A DNA stretch of 64,000 nucleotides from Acinetobacter brisouii CIP 110357. GTDB taxonomy: Bacteria; Pseudomonadota; Gammaproteobacteria; Pseudomonadales; Moraxellaceae. The position numbers were made by a program, and so were the translations under genes. The notes under the pieces are model-generated. The model saw only the letters and a list, made by a program, of their open reading frames with translations. It did no database searches and had not been told where the DNA came from. Location of the stretch: the NCBI RefSeq assembly GCF_000488275.1, contig NZ_KI530762.1:329536-393535 (forward strand). Reading direction: 5' to 3'. This document shows positions 49,949 to 58,334 of the stretch, piece by piece; position 1 is the first letter of the stretch; each line of letters opens with the position of its first letter.

Positions 49949-51826
49949 TTACAATTCTTTTTCCTTGTTCGTTTTTACTTCCTGCACAAAATATGGTTTT
50001 TTGACTTTCTGTTTTTTATGAAAGCGCTGTACCTGTAATTTTTGACGTAAAGTCATCGGTACAGGACAAGCTTCTCCAAGAATCTCAGCCGCTAGAATCT
50101 CAGCACACAGCGGTGCATATAAAAAGCCTTTTGAACCTAATCCTGCAAAGCTATATACCTCACGTTCAGTATTCGGTTTACCTAGCAATGGAAAATAATC
50201 CTGACTTTGCGCGCGCACTGAAGCACGTCCTTGCCAATTCTTTATCTCTGGTAGTGTTGCGGCATATTCTGGGCTAAGCTGCCGCAACAATTCCAGATTA
50301 TGCTGATGATCAGCTTCAAGAACATCAACATCATCCCGCTGCGGATGAAACGATGCTCCCAGAATCAGTTCTTGTACATTGAGCTGCATACAATAGCCAC
50401 CATAGCTATAAGCCTGATCTATCGCTAAAGGTTGCGCTGCATTGTTAACCCAGCTGACTTGCCCGCGAATGGGTTTCAGTACAGGGTAGTTTTCAAAGAA
50501 CTGAGCATTATCTAGCGCACAGCAGGCAATCACATGGTCGGCTTCAAGCCATACAGAGTGCTGTTGATCCAGCAACTGAACTGGCGTCTGATTACTCAAT
50601 GCTGTGATGTGTTGTGGGTGAAAATGAATATTCTTATGTGCCAAAATCTCGTCACGCAGTTGATGTGGAGACACAGCACCGGCCTGAGTTAAAGTAATCC
50701 CTGAGAGCACGCTGTTCAATTCAGGATGCGTTTGTGCTGTCAGTAAATCTTCTGGATATTGGGCAGGCAGTTTTGCCAGTTCACCATTGGCTTTCAGATC
50801 AAACTGGCTAACCTGTAACGGGCGAAAGGCTTTAAATTGTGCATAATGCCGTAGGGCATATTGCCAGCTCACCAACATCAGATGTTCATGGCTTTGTTGA
50901 ATCGGACAAAGCTTGGGATTGAGCAAGGCTAAAGGGTTGCCTGAGCCACCTGAGAGCGCACCATTCCCATCAAACAGATGTACCTTGTGACCACGTTGTG
51001 CAAAAGCCCATGCTGTAGATAAGCCTGCAATTCCTGCGCCTAATACCGCAATGGTTTTTTGAGCAGGTCTAGTTTGTTGCTGAGTCAGATGATCTTCACT
51101 TGCCCAAATGCCTTTGAGCATTTCCCGCTTATGCATAAAACCGCGTGGACGAGAAATCTGTATGCCGTGCTGTTTCAAGCCACGTTTGAGGATACCTGCA
51201 ACACTAAACGAGGCAAAAGTTGTCCCGACATCTGACAGTCTGATAATTTGATCAAGAACATTTTGCTGCCACAGTTCAGGATTACATGAGGGTGCAAATC
51301 CATCTAAAAACCAAGCATTGACCTGACGGGTTTTGGGTATAACTGGAAACACGTCTTCGGCATCGCCTAGCCATAAATCTAGGCTAAAGCGTTCTTCTGG
51401 AAAATTAAGGCGATGACAGCCCGAAATCGGTAGGGGATATTGGGCAAGTAGCTGCTTAGCCAAAGGACGCAGCTCTTCCCATGCATTGAGCGCTCGAATC
51501 AAGTCAGGTTTAGACAGTGGAAATTTTTCGACACTGATGGCATGCAAATGGCTATGATTGTCAGGGCGAACCTGTTGCCACAATTGCCACAAGGCCAGAA
51601 TATTCAGACCTGTACCAAAGCCTGTTTCACCGACACAAAAATAGGCATAATCATCAAGCTGTGCCAGACGTTCAGTTAAATCATTGCCATTTAAAAAAAC
51701 ATGTCGGGTTTCAAGTAAACCATTGTCTTTGGAAAAATATACATCGCCAAATTGTTTGGAAATAGGCACATCAATGCCATCGACCTGTTGCCAATCAAGC
51801 TCAGCCATTTCAATTGCACTAAACAT
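49949..51826 (-). CDS. mnmC: Bifunctional tRNA mnm5s2U34 enzyme MnmC
   Basis: MnmC completes mnm5(s2)U34 in tRNAs. Its FAD domain removes a carboxymethyl group and its methyltransferase domain adds a methyl group. The 625-residue product has the SAM motif GETGFGTGLNIL near residues 63-74 and an FAD motif VLGAGIAGLSTA near 260. It ends with a Lys-rich tail. A GAGG site supports the ATG at 51826 over the one six codons later. Confidence 0.95.
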   Translation of the reverse strand: MFSAIEMAELDWQQVDGIDVPISKQFGDVYFSKDNGLLETRHVFLNGNDLTERLAQLDDYAYFCVGETGFGTGLNILALWQLWQQVRPDNHSHLHAISVEKFPLSKPDLIRALNAWEELRPLAKQLLAQYPLPISGCHRLNFPEERFSLDLWLGDAEDVFPVIPKTRQVNAWFLDGFAPSCNPELWQQNVLDQIIRLSDVGTTFASFSVAGILKRGLKQHGIQISRPRGFMHKREMLKGIWASEDHLTQQQTRPAQKTIAVLGAGIAGLSTAWAFAQRGHKVHLFDGNGALSGGSGNPLALLNPKLCPIQQSHEHLMLVSWQYALRHYAQFKAFRPLQVSQFDLKANGELAKLPAQYPEDLLTAQTHPELNSVLSGITLTQAGAVSPHQLRDEILAHKNIHFHPQHITALSNQTPVQLLDQQHSVWLEADHVIACCALDNAQFFENYPVLKPIRGQVSWVNNAAQPLAIDQAYSYGGYCMQLNVQELILGASFHPQRDDVDVLEADHQHNLELLRQLSPEYAATLPEIKNWQGRASVRAQSQDYFPLLGKPNTEREVYSFAGLGSKGFLYAPLCAEILAAEILGEACPVPMTLRQKLQVQRFHKKQKVKKPYFVQEVKTNKEKEL

Positions 51827-51843
51827 GCAAAATTACCTCAGAT

Positions 51844-52344
51844 TTACCACTGACGGCGACGTTTGGTATAAATATAACCTGCGAGCAGAAAGCCGATTAA
51901 CACGCCAACGCCCATGGTCGCTGCACCATACATAAAGATTTGAGCGCTACGTTCACTTTGTAACACCTGAACCTGTACATTCAAATTGTCATTTTTAAGC
52001 TGGAGGGCTTGGTTTTGTGCTAACGCATCCAGATTGGCTTTTTCCAATTGCTGCATACGCGTCAATTGGTTTTTGACTAATGCTTTAATGCGAGCATCTT
52101 CTTCAGCTTTTTTCTGGGCAATTTGTGCAGGCGTCAGCTCCATAATCGGGGCAGGCTGATTGAGTTTGACAGCCGCAGGTTTGGCTGCGGGCTGTGCGGG
52201 TGTAGCAGGTTTTTGTGTTGTCGGTGGGGCTGTTGCTGTTGTACCCGTGGGTGCAGCAGCTTGCGGCTGAGTTGCTGTTTCAACAGCCCATGCTGAAGAA
52301 CTAAGCAGAAGCAAGCTGAGTAAGCTTGGTACAACAACACGCAT
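51844..52344 (-). CDS. Exported protein with coiled coil and C-terminal membrane anchor
   Basis: From the ATG at 52344 the protein has 166 residues and no family I recognise. It has a signal peptide (cleavage near SSAWAVE, about residue 20), then a linker very rich in Ala, Pro, Thr and Gln. A coiled coil spans about residues 75-130, and a C-terminal membrane segment (about 139-159) is followed by KRRRQW. This predicts a periplasmic protein anchored by its C terminus, with basic residues in the cytoplasm. It lies four bases after yciI and 17 bases before mnmC, so all are probably co-transcribed. Confidence 0.65.
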   Translation of the reverse strand: MRVVVPSLLSLLLLSSSAWAVETATQPQAAAPTGTTATAPPTTQKPATPAQPAAKPAAVKLNQPAPIMELTPAQIAQKKAEEDARIKALVKNQLTRMQQLEKANLDALAQNQALQLKNDNLNVQVQVLQSERSAQIFMYGAATMGVGVLIGFLLAGYIYTKRRRQW

Positions 52345-52348
52345 GATT

Positions 52349-52651
52349 TTATCCTTTTGGGAAAACTTGAATGAAAGGTTTAACGTCAACCTGACTATAA
52401 ACCCCTGCTTTGAGATAAGGTTCTTCTTTCAGCCAGTCGTCGAGATCTTCACGAGAATCAAAATCAACGATCAGGGTGCTGCCATAAAATCCCGCTTGTG
52501 GATTACCTGGCTGTTTTGGCATAGGGCCCGCAACAATCAGACGACCTTCAGCATTGAGCTGTTCAAGTCGAGCTAGATGTGCAGGGCGGGATGCAATACG
52601 TTGTTCAAGAGTACCTTCATGGTCGGTACAGGATACTACAAATAAAGCCAT
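52349..52651 (-). CDS. yciI: YciI family protein
   Basis: From the ATG at 52651 the protein has 100 residues and the YciI pattern: ALFVVSCTDHEGTLEQRI, then RPAHLARLEQLNAEGRLIVAGP, then DPY-like EEPYLKAGVY and the end VKPFIQVFPKG. The His and Asp/Arg of the fold are in place. The family is enzyme-like but of unknown reaction. It lies 13 bases after yciB, as in many gammaproteobacteria. Confidence 0.9.
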   Translation of the reverse strand: MALFVVSCTDHEGTLEQRIASRPAHLARLEQLNAEGRLIVAGPMPKQPGNPQAGFYGSTLIVDFDSREDLDDWLKEEPYLKAGVYSQVDVKPFIQVFPKG

Positions 52652-52664
52652 AATCTTCTCTGAT

Positions 52665-53279
52665 TTACTCTTCTGGAGATTTGAAATGTTTTCGTAATAC
52701 GACAAACTGGATAATGATAAAAGAAAACATCACGATCATGTCACCAAATGCAGTAAATTCTCCCCAATATTTGCCATGTGCAAATAAAAAGGCGAAGAAC
52801 ACATGTAAACCTGACATCACCACAAACATTGCTGCCCATGCATAATTGAGTTTTTTCCATGCCGATGAGGTCAGTTCAAGGATGGGGCCAAACATGCGCT
52901 GGATGAGGGTACTGCGATCTTTGGTAAAAAATGGAGAGAGTGCAAATGCACCTGCAAACACCAGATTTAAAAGTGCGGCTTTGAGACGAATATAAAAATC
53001 ATCGCTCAAGAGTAAGGTGACGCCCCCAAAAATCACCGTCATAAACAGCACGATCCATTGCTGTTTATCTAAACGGAATTTCTGGAAAACAAATAATGCA
53101 CCGTAAACCACTAACATGGAAATAATCAGACCTGTGGTTGCTGCCAGAATATTATTATTATCGATCCCGCCTGGTGAACCAATCAAAGTGAGTAAAGGAT
53201 GATGTTTGTCGGTCGGATCAACAGTCTTATATAAGTAAAAGAAAATAATGAGCGGCACAAAGTCTAAAAGTGCTTTCAT
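52665..53279 (-). CDS. yciB: Inner-membrane septation protein YciB (IspZ family)
   Basis: From the ATG at 53279 the product has 204 residues and five to six membrane segments. The family start is MKALLDFVPLIIFFYLYK and the conserved block LNYAWAAMFVVMSGLHVFFAFL lies near residues 140-161. YciB is linked to septation and envelope integrity. The open frame runs 85 codons further upstream, through the start of the divergent PHP gene, but carries no conserved sequence. Confidence 0.92.
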   Translation of the reverse strand: MKALLDFVPLIIFFYLYKTVDPTDKHHPLLTLIGSPGGIDNNNILAATTGLIISMLVVYGALFVFQKFRLDKQQWIVLFMTVIFGGVTLLLSDDFYIRLKAALLNLVFAGAFALSPFFTKDRSTLIQRMFGPILELTSSAWKKLNYAWAAMFVVMSGLHVFFAFLFAHGKYWGEFTAFGDMIVMFSFIIIQFVVLRKHFKSPEE

Positions 53280-53323
53280 GTTAGAGTATCTAATCCAGTT
53301 TCGAGAATGGCATAGTATAAAAT

Positions 53324-54175
53324 ATGCAGGTGATAGATTTACATACACATAGCAACATTTCTGATGGGACTTTGTCACCAGAAGCGCTTTTGGCACTGGC
53401 TGCCGAACGTAATATTGATGTGCTTGCCTTAACCGATCATGATTCGATGCAAGGAATTCAACGGGCAAAACAGGCGGCTGAGCAATATGGCATCTCGTTA
53501 ATTTCGGGTGTGGAAATTTCCAGCCAGTGGTCACGTCCTGCCACTAAGAAAAGCTATAGTGTGCATATTGTCGCGCTGAATATGCAAAATCCTGAATCTT
53601 TAGAATATGTTTTAGAACAACAGCAACAAATTCGGGCTGAACGTGCCCAGCTTATTTGCGAAAAATTGCAGCAATTGGTCAAAATTGATTTATATCCTGA
53701 AATTTTACTGGAAGTTGAGCAACAGCCTGATCGGATTACCCGTAGTCATATTGCTAAAGCCTTACTCAAAAATGGTGTGGTCAGCCGTTTGCAGCAAGCT
53801 TTTGACCGCTTCTTAAAAGAAGGTAAGCCTGCGTATGTCAAGTTTGATGGTTTGAGTATTCAGGATACCGTACAGGCGATTCATGAAGCACAGGGTTTTG
53901 CGGTACTGGCGCATCCGACCCGTTATGATTTGTCTGCGACCAATACCCGATATTTGATTGATTTATTTGCCCAAAGTGCAGGAGATGCTGTTGAGCTTGC
54001 ACCTGAAATAGACTCGCTGTCGACTCGGCAAATGGTTGATCGCATGATTGCGCAAAACAATTTAAAGGTTTCTATCGGTAGTGATTTTCACGGTGAACAT
54101 ATGCCATGGCTCAAGCTTGGACAGGCACCACGACCGCGACCTGAACAGGTGGGGATCTGGGAAGATTTTCGCTAA
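53324..54175 (+). CDS. rnm: PHP domain phosphoesterase (RNase AM / YciV family)
   Basis: The 283-residue protein has PHP metal-binding motifs: DLHTHSNISDG near residues 5-15, the DHD in ALTDHDSMQG, and later AHPTRYD and GSDFHGEH. E. coli YciV (Rnm/RNase AM) is a 5'-3' exonuclease that matures 5S and other rRNA 5' ends and degrades 3',5'-nucleoside bisphosphates. Its position beside yciB fits E. coli order. The exact substrate is inferred. Confidence 0.85.
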   Translation: MQVIDLHTHSNISDGTLSPEALLALAAERNIDVLALTDHDSMQGIQRAKQAAEQYGISLISGVEISSQWSRPATKKSYSVHIVALNMQNPESLEYVLEQQQQIRAERAQLICEKLQQLVKIDLYPEILLEVEQQPDRITRSHIAKALLKNGVVSRLQQAFDRFLKEGKPAYVKFDGLSIQDTVQAIHEAQGFAVLAHPTRYDLSATNTRYLIDLFAQSAGDAVELAPEIDSLSTRQMVDRMIAQNNLKVSIGSDFHGEHMPWLKLGQAPRPRPEQVGIWEDFR

Positions 54176-54214
54176 GTCTGGGTTATGGATTTTTCAACGA
54201 ATTAGATAAAAACA

Positions 54215-55111
54215 ATGATTGAAGATATTCGTTATTTAATTATTTTTGCCAAGATTGCAGAATTTGGTTCGATTTCAAAAGCAGCAAAAGCTTTGGGTTT
54301 GTCGAGTGCTACCCTCAGTCAGCATTTGCATAAACTCGAAAAAAATTTAGCGTGCGCGTTGTTCTACCGCAATACGCGGAATATGACTTTAACTCATGAT
54401 GGTGAACGACTGCTAGAAACAGCAAAGTCAATATTGGGATTGTATGAAACAGGAATGAGCGAGTTTAAACAGCGCTCACTTATCACCAAGCAGAAGTTAC
54501 ACATCTCGATTCCCGCCGTGTTTATTCACGGGCAATTTATGCAGCATGTCATGGCATTTGCTGAACAGCATGTGGATTTAAACTTACAGATCACTTGTGA
54601 TGATCAGCGCAGCGATATTATTGAAGAAAATATTGATGTCGCATTTCGGATCGGTGAACTGCCGAATAGTGCATTTAAAGCCAAATATCTGTTTGCATTG
54701 CCACGCCGTATAGTGGCGACGCAAAAATTTCTCGACCAATATCCACCTGTTCAACAGCCAGATGATTTGCAACAGATGCGATGGATCGGTTTGAGTATGC
54801 GCCCTAATTCGAGAAGGCTTCAGCATGATAGAACAGGTGAAGACGTTGAAATTTGTTATCAGCCACAAGTTTATGTCAATAACGTGGAAGCATCATATGC
54901 ATTGGTTAAACTACATGCAGGGCTTGCCGCACCGCCTGATGAATTAACACAAGCAGATCGGCAAACAGGACAAGTTGTCGAAGTCTTACCTGAGTGGAGA
55001 TTGCCACCACTTAGTGTATATGCAGTTTGGCATGCTAATGTTCCCATCAGTGGCATTGCTTATGCCTTGATTCAGCATCTTTATCGAAGATTTAACCCTT
55101 CAATAGATTGA
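54215..55111 (+). CDS. LysR family transcriptional regulator
   Basis: The 298-residue protein has a winged HTH at residues 18-60 (GSISKAAKALGLSSATLSQHLHKLEKNL) and a substrate-binding domain with a segment LHISIPAVFIHGQFM of the usual type. The target is unknown. LysR proteins often control a divergent neighbour, but the upstream neighbour here is a same-strand PHP gene. Its 3' end overlaps the convergent lysE-like gene by 20 bases. Confidence 0.9.
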   Translation: MIEDIRYLIIFAKIAEFGSISKAAKALGLSSATLSQHLHKLEKNLACALFYRNTRNMTLTHDGERLLETAKSILGLYETGMSEFKQRSLITKQKLHISIPAVFIHGQFMQHVMAFAEQHVDLNLQITCDDQRSDIIEENIDVAFRIGELPNSAFKAKYLFALPRRIVATQKFLDQYPPVQQPDDLQQMRWIGLSMRPNSRRLQHDRTGEDVEICYQPQVYVNNVEASYALVKLHAGLAAPPDELTQADRQTGQVVEVLPEWRLPPLSVYAVWHANVPISGIAYALIQHLYRRFNPSID

Positions 55112-55697
55112 TCAGCATCGAAAGCGCCACAATCATCAAAGCCCCGCCCATGATGGCATTTAACATGCCTATACGTGTGGGGTGAGTGACAATATGAGCC
55201 AGTTTTTGCCCGAACATTCCCCAGAGTAGTAAGCAACCGTAACACACTAAAAAATACAGACTAATAAAAATGATTAATGGTGCAGAACGATCTGGGACAG
55301 AAAAAAGTGTGACCCCTGAGGCACATGCAATCCACGCTTTAGGATTGAGCCATTGCAACAGAAAACCATGATAAAACTTAGGTGCTGAGTGTGGATGAGT
55401 GATTTGAATCTGTGTGGATGAACTTAAAATTCTGTAGCCTGTATAACCAATAAATAGTGATCCAACTACTGCTAAGCCCTTAAACGTAAAAGGATAAAGT
55501 ATGAGGAGTTTGGAAAAGCCAAAACCCGTCACAATCAGCAGCAATGTAAATCCGATGGTTGCTCCTGAAATGAAAGGCAACGTTTTTTTCACCCCGTAAA
55601 TCAGACTGGATGAAAGAATGGTGATATTTATAGGGCCAGGTGAAATTGACATGCTGAACGAGAAAATCAGCATACTGAACAGGATGGTGGCTTGCAT
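55092..55697 (-). CDS. LysE family translocator
   Basis: From the ATG at 55697 the protein has 201 residues and six membrane segments with the LysE signature SMSISPGPINITIL near residues 12-25. The group exports basic or neutral amino acids such as lysine, threonine or homoserine lactones. The specific cargo cannot be read. Its last 20 bases overlap the convergent LysR gene. The frame reaches 16 codons further upstream, where the start is less convincing. Confidence 0.82.
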   Translation of the reverse strand: MQATILFSMLIFSFSMSISPGPINITILSSSLIYGVKKTLPFISGATIGFTLLLIVTGFGFSKLLILYPFTFKGLAVVGSLFIGYTGYRILSSSTQIQITHPHSAPKFYHGFLLQWLNPKAWIACASGVTLFSVPDRSAPLIIFISLYFLVCYGCLLLWGMFGQKLAHIVTHPTRIGMLNAIMGGALMIVALSMLINLLKG

Positions 55698-55828
55698 GGC
55701 GATCTTAATTTTAAGGAGAAAGATCAAGCATACAAAGCCACTCAAAAATGATTAGGGGCAATTCATCAAAAACAGATTTAGATTTTTTTAAAGATTGAGA
55801 TGAAAAGTGCAGATTACAGATGTTTCAA

Positions 55829-56452
55829 TTAATTCTGCCCGTTATTGCCCCAGCGCAGATAGGCTTCACGCTGGCTAAGTAATTCATAATAACGCTTCAC
55901 CTGCGGATAGTCAGGTTTGTCAAACGGAGTTAAGTACCAACGCTGTACCGATAGCCCAATCACAATATCGGCTAAAGAAAAATGCTCGCTTGTGATATAA
56001 GCCCCTGTTTTTTCCAGTTGTTGCTCAACCATCTTCATCATTTTGCTCCATGCCTGAATGCTCTTTTCCACCAGCTTTGGATCTTGATAGTCGGGAGAAT
56101 GGCGAAACAAATTCATCAGAGCATACGTCCAGCTGTTATTCAGCTCAATGCCTTGCCAGTCAATCCACTGATCGATGATGGCACGTTGTTTGGCATCGGC
56201 TGGATAAAGGTTTTGCCCCGCATAAGCATTAGACAAATAGCGAATAATCGAATTGGACTGCCACAGTACAAAATCACCATCAATAATCACAGGAATGGTG
56301 GCATTGGGGTTGAGTTTCACAAACTCTGGTGCTTGAGGCGACTGAAAACCACGTCCCCAATCTTCACGTTCATAAGCAATATTTAATTCATCACAGAGCC
56401 AAAGCACTTTGCGGACATTGATTGAGTCGGCTCGACCTAAAATTTTAATCAC
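55829..56452 (-). CDS. Glutathione S-transferase family protein
   Basis: The 207-residue protein has an N-terminal thioredoxin-fold domain with the GST pattern LGRADSINVRKVLWLCDELN, and the cis-Pro block NATIPVIIDGDFVLWQSNSIIRYL. A helical C-terminal domain (about 90-200) follows. The residue likely to activate glutathione is the Ser of ADSINV, as in theta-like or beta-like classes. The substrate is not known. Confidence 0.88.
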   Translation of the reverse strand: MIKILGRADSINVRKVLWLCDELNIAYEREDWGRGFQSPQAPEFVKLNPNATIPVIIDGDFVLWQSNSIIRYLSNAYAGQNLYPADAKQRAIIDQWIDWQGIELNNSWTYALMNLFRHSPDYQDPKLVEKSIQAWSKMMKMVEQQLEKTGAYITSEHFSLADIVIGLSVQRWYLTPFDKPDYPQVKRYYELLSQREAYLRWGNNGQN

Positions 56453-56599
56453 GACATCATTCCTTGCGGGGGGATTGGAGTGAAAAAATGCTCAACAATC
56501 GATTTTTCATCACAACTTACACTCTCTTTATTTTTCTTGTATCGGGAGAAATGAAAGGGGAATGATGAAAAAGTCGAATCGAAGCATTTCAAGGTTTTT

Positions 56600-57511
56600 T
56601 TATAGCAAATTATGATTGTCTACCTGAATCGGGGCAGGGATTGGCTTACCCAGTGAACTCAGTAATTCACGCTCGATGAGGCGTACAATCGAATCTAGTG
56701 GTAAATCGTTATCTTGAGTGCCAAACGGCTCTTCAAGTTCGGCGCTGAGCATGTCGAGTCCCAAAAACAAATACGCCAGAATCCCGACAAACAGCGGTGT
56801 CCATAAGCCCAGAATCGATTCCAGACTAAAAGGCAGCAAAAAGCAGAAACAGTACACAGTACGATTCAATAGAACTGAATAAGAAAAAGGTAAGGGAGTG
56901 CTGGCAATTCGGTCACAACCTGCTTGGACATTGCCCATATCGACCACATGACTGTTGACCTGCTGATACAAAATATCGCTAATTTCACCGTCTTTGAGTG
57001 CTTGCATCAGCTCCCATTGAATCAGTCCCAAGGTATATTGCGGTGCGTTCAAATGCTGATTGAGCCGTTCTACGGCATGTTCATTTAAGCGACCTGTTTC
57101 AAGTAATTGGGTCGGGTTGGCAGTTTGATGGCGTAAACGGTCACGTAGCATGTTGGCAAATACAATCACATGGTGAATGACCCGCTCTCGGCGGGCATGT
57201 GACAAGACGCGGGTATCTCGGTCCATGTGGCGGGCATTGGCAATCAGTGCGCCCCAGAGTTTGCGACCTTCCCACCAGCGGTCATAGCAGGCATTGTTAC
57301 GAAAGCCCAAAAAGATCGACAGAATTACCCCAAAAATGGTAAAGCCAATCGCAGGAACTTGTGGCACGTGCAACATACCATAATAAGTAAGTGTTGCAGT
57401 CACTGCGGAAGCCAGCATCACTACGGCTAAAGACGGCAGGACTTTAGGCAGGATTGTGCCTCTCCAAGAAAATAACAGGTTAAAAATATTACTTTTATCG
57501 CGGATAATCAT
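56600..57511 (-). CDS. Bestrophin-like membrane protein
   Basis: The 303-residue protein belongs to the bacterial bestrophin/UPF0187 (YneE) family of pentameric channels. It has an early FGVILSIFLGFRNNACYDRWWEGRKLWG block with the highly conserved RNNACYDRWWEGR, and four membrane segments. A cytoplasmic helical domain ends in FGTQDNDLPLDSI. Related proteins conduct cations or anions. The gene starts seven bases after radC and probably shares its transcript. Confidence 0.88.
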   Translation of the reverse strand: MIIRDKSNIFNLLFSWRGTILPKVLPSLAVVMLASAVTATLTYYGMLHVPQVPAIGFTIFGVILSIFLGFRNNACYDRWWEGRKLWGALIANARHMDRDTRVLSHARRERVIHHVIVFANMLRDRLRHQTANPTQLLETGRLNEHAVERLNQHLNAPQYTLGLIQWELMQALKDGEISDILYQQVNSHVVDMGNVQAGCDRIASTPLPFSYSVLLNRTVYCFCFLLPFSLESILGLWTPLFVGILAYLFLGLDMLSAELEEPFGTQDNDLPLDSIVRLIERELLSSLGKPIPAPIQVDNHNLL

Positions 57512-57518
57512 AAGGCTT

Positions 57519-58232
57519 CTATCGCTTGTTCAATTCTGAAGGAGAAGGCAAAAGCTGTTGCTCCGCGAAAGAGAATGAACCTGTTGGTGAAATAATGCAA
57601 TGGTCAAGTAATTGGATTTCAAGCAGTTGGCAGGCAGTAGCAATTTGCTTTGTCAATTCATAATCGGCAGCTGAAGGCTGTGCCATAGCAAACGGATGTG
57701 TGTGGGCAATCACAATATGTACGGCATGCTGGGAGATGGCATAGCGCAGCAGCTGATTGATGGAAATGCTGCAGTGTTGCAATGACCCAAAGAATAATTT
57801 CTTAAAGTCGAGTTTGTGCAATTCGGCATCTAGGCACAGCACGGCAAACACTTCCTGTTTTTCGCCTTGCAGCTCATAGCGTAAATAGTCCATGACCAAG
57901 GTTGATGAATCCAGTGCTTGGCGCAGCGACCGATAACTCTGGCTCAAATAGCGCCGTCCCAGTTCCTTGACTGCCATCAGTTGAGCGTATTTTGTTGGGC
58001 CAATGCCGTGAAAATTGGATAAATCGTTCAGTGAAGCATCAAAAACAGGCGCAAGCCCTTCAAAATGCTGAATCAGAACACGCGCAAGCTCTACGGCAGA
58101 ATATTGCTGTGAACCTGAGCGCAGAAAAATTGCCAGTAATTCTGCATCAGATAAACTGCTCGCACCTTGGTTTAATAATCGTTCGCGTGGGCGTTCCTGT
58201 TCGGGCCATGATTTAATGCTGGATAAACTCAT
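57519..58232 (-). CDS. radC: RadC family JAB-domain protein
   Basis: From the ATG at 58232 the protein has 237 residues, close to the usual 220-230. An N-terminal helix-hairpin-helix region includes RLLNQGASSLSDAELLAIFLRSG, and a C-terminal JAB/MPN domain follows. Its metal motif reads H-T-H-P-F-A-M-A-Q-P-S-A-A-D, keeping His, His, Ser and Asp but lacking the usual N-H-P-S-G core, and the expected PRE triplet reads INQ. The role in repair is unproven for the family. It is divergent from coaBC, the classical arrangement. Confidence 0.88.
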   Translation of the reverse strand: MSLSSIKSWPEQERPRERLLNQGASSLSDAELLAIFLRSGSQQYSAVELARVLIQHFEGLAPVFDASLNDLSNFHGIGPTKYAQLMAVKELGRRYLSQSYRSLRQALDSSTLVMDYLRYELQGEKQEVFAVLCLDAELHKLDFKKLFFGSLQHCSISINQLLRYAISQHAVHIVIAHTHPFAMAQPSAADYELTKQIATACQLLEIQLLDHCIISPTGSFSFAEQQLLPSPSELNKR

Positions 58233-58334
58233 ATTTTTTAATTCTAAATAAATCGTTGTTGTTTTTCCCATGACTTGGGATTCGCTATATTTAATGCTAT
58301 TGTGAGCGCCACTGCAACACAAAGGTAGCCCCTC

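Noticed and set aside
53280..53534. An 85-codon upstream extension of yciB
   Set aside because: The family start is at 53279, and the extension is antisense to the conserved start of the PHP gene.
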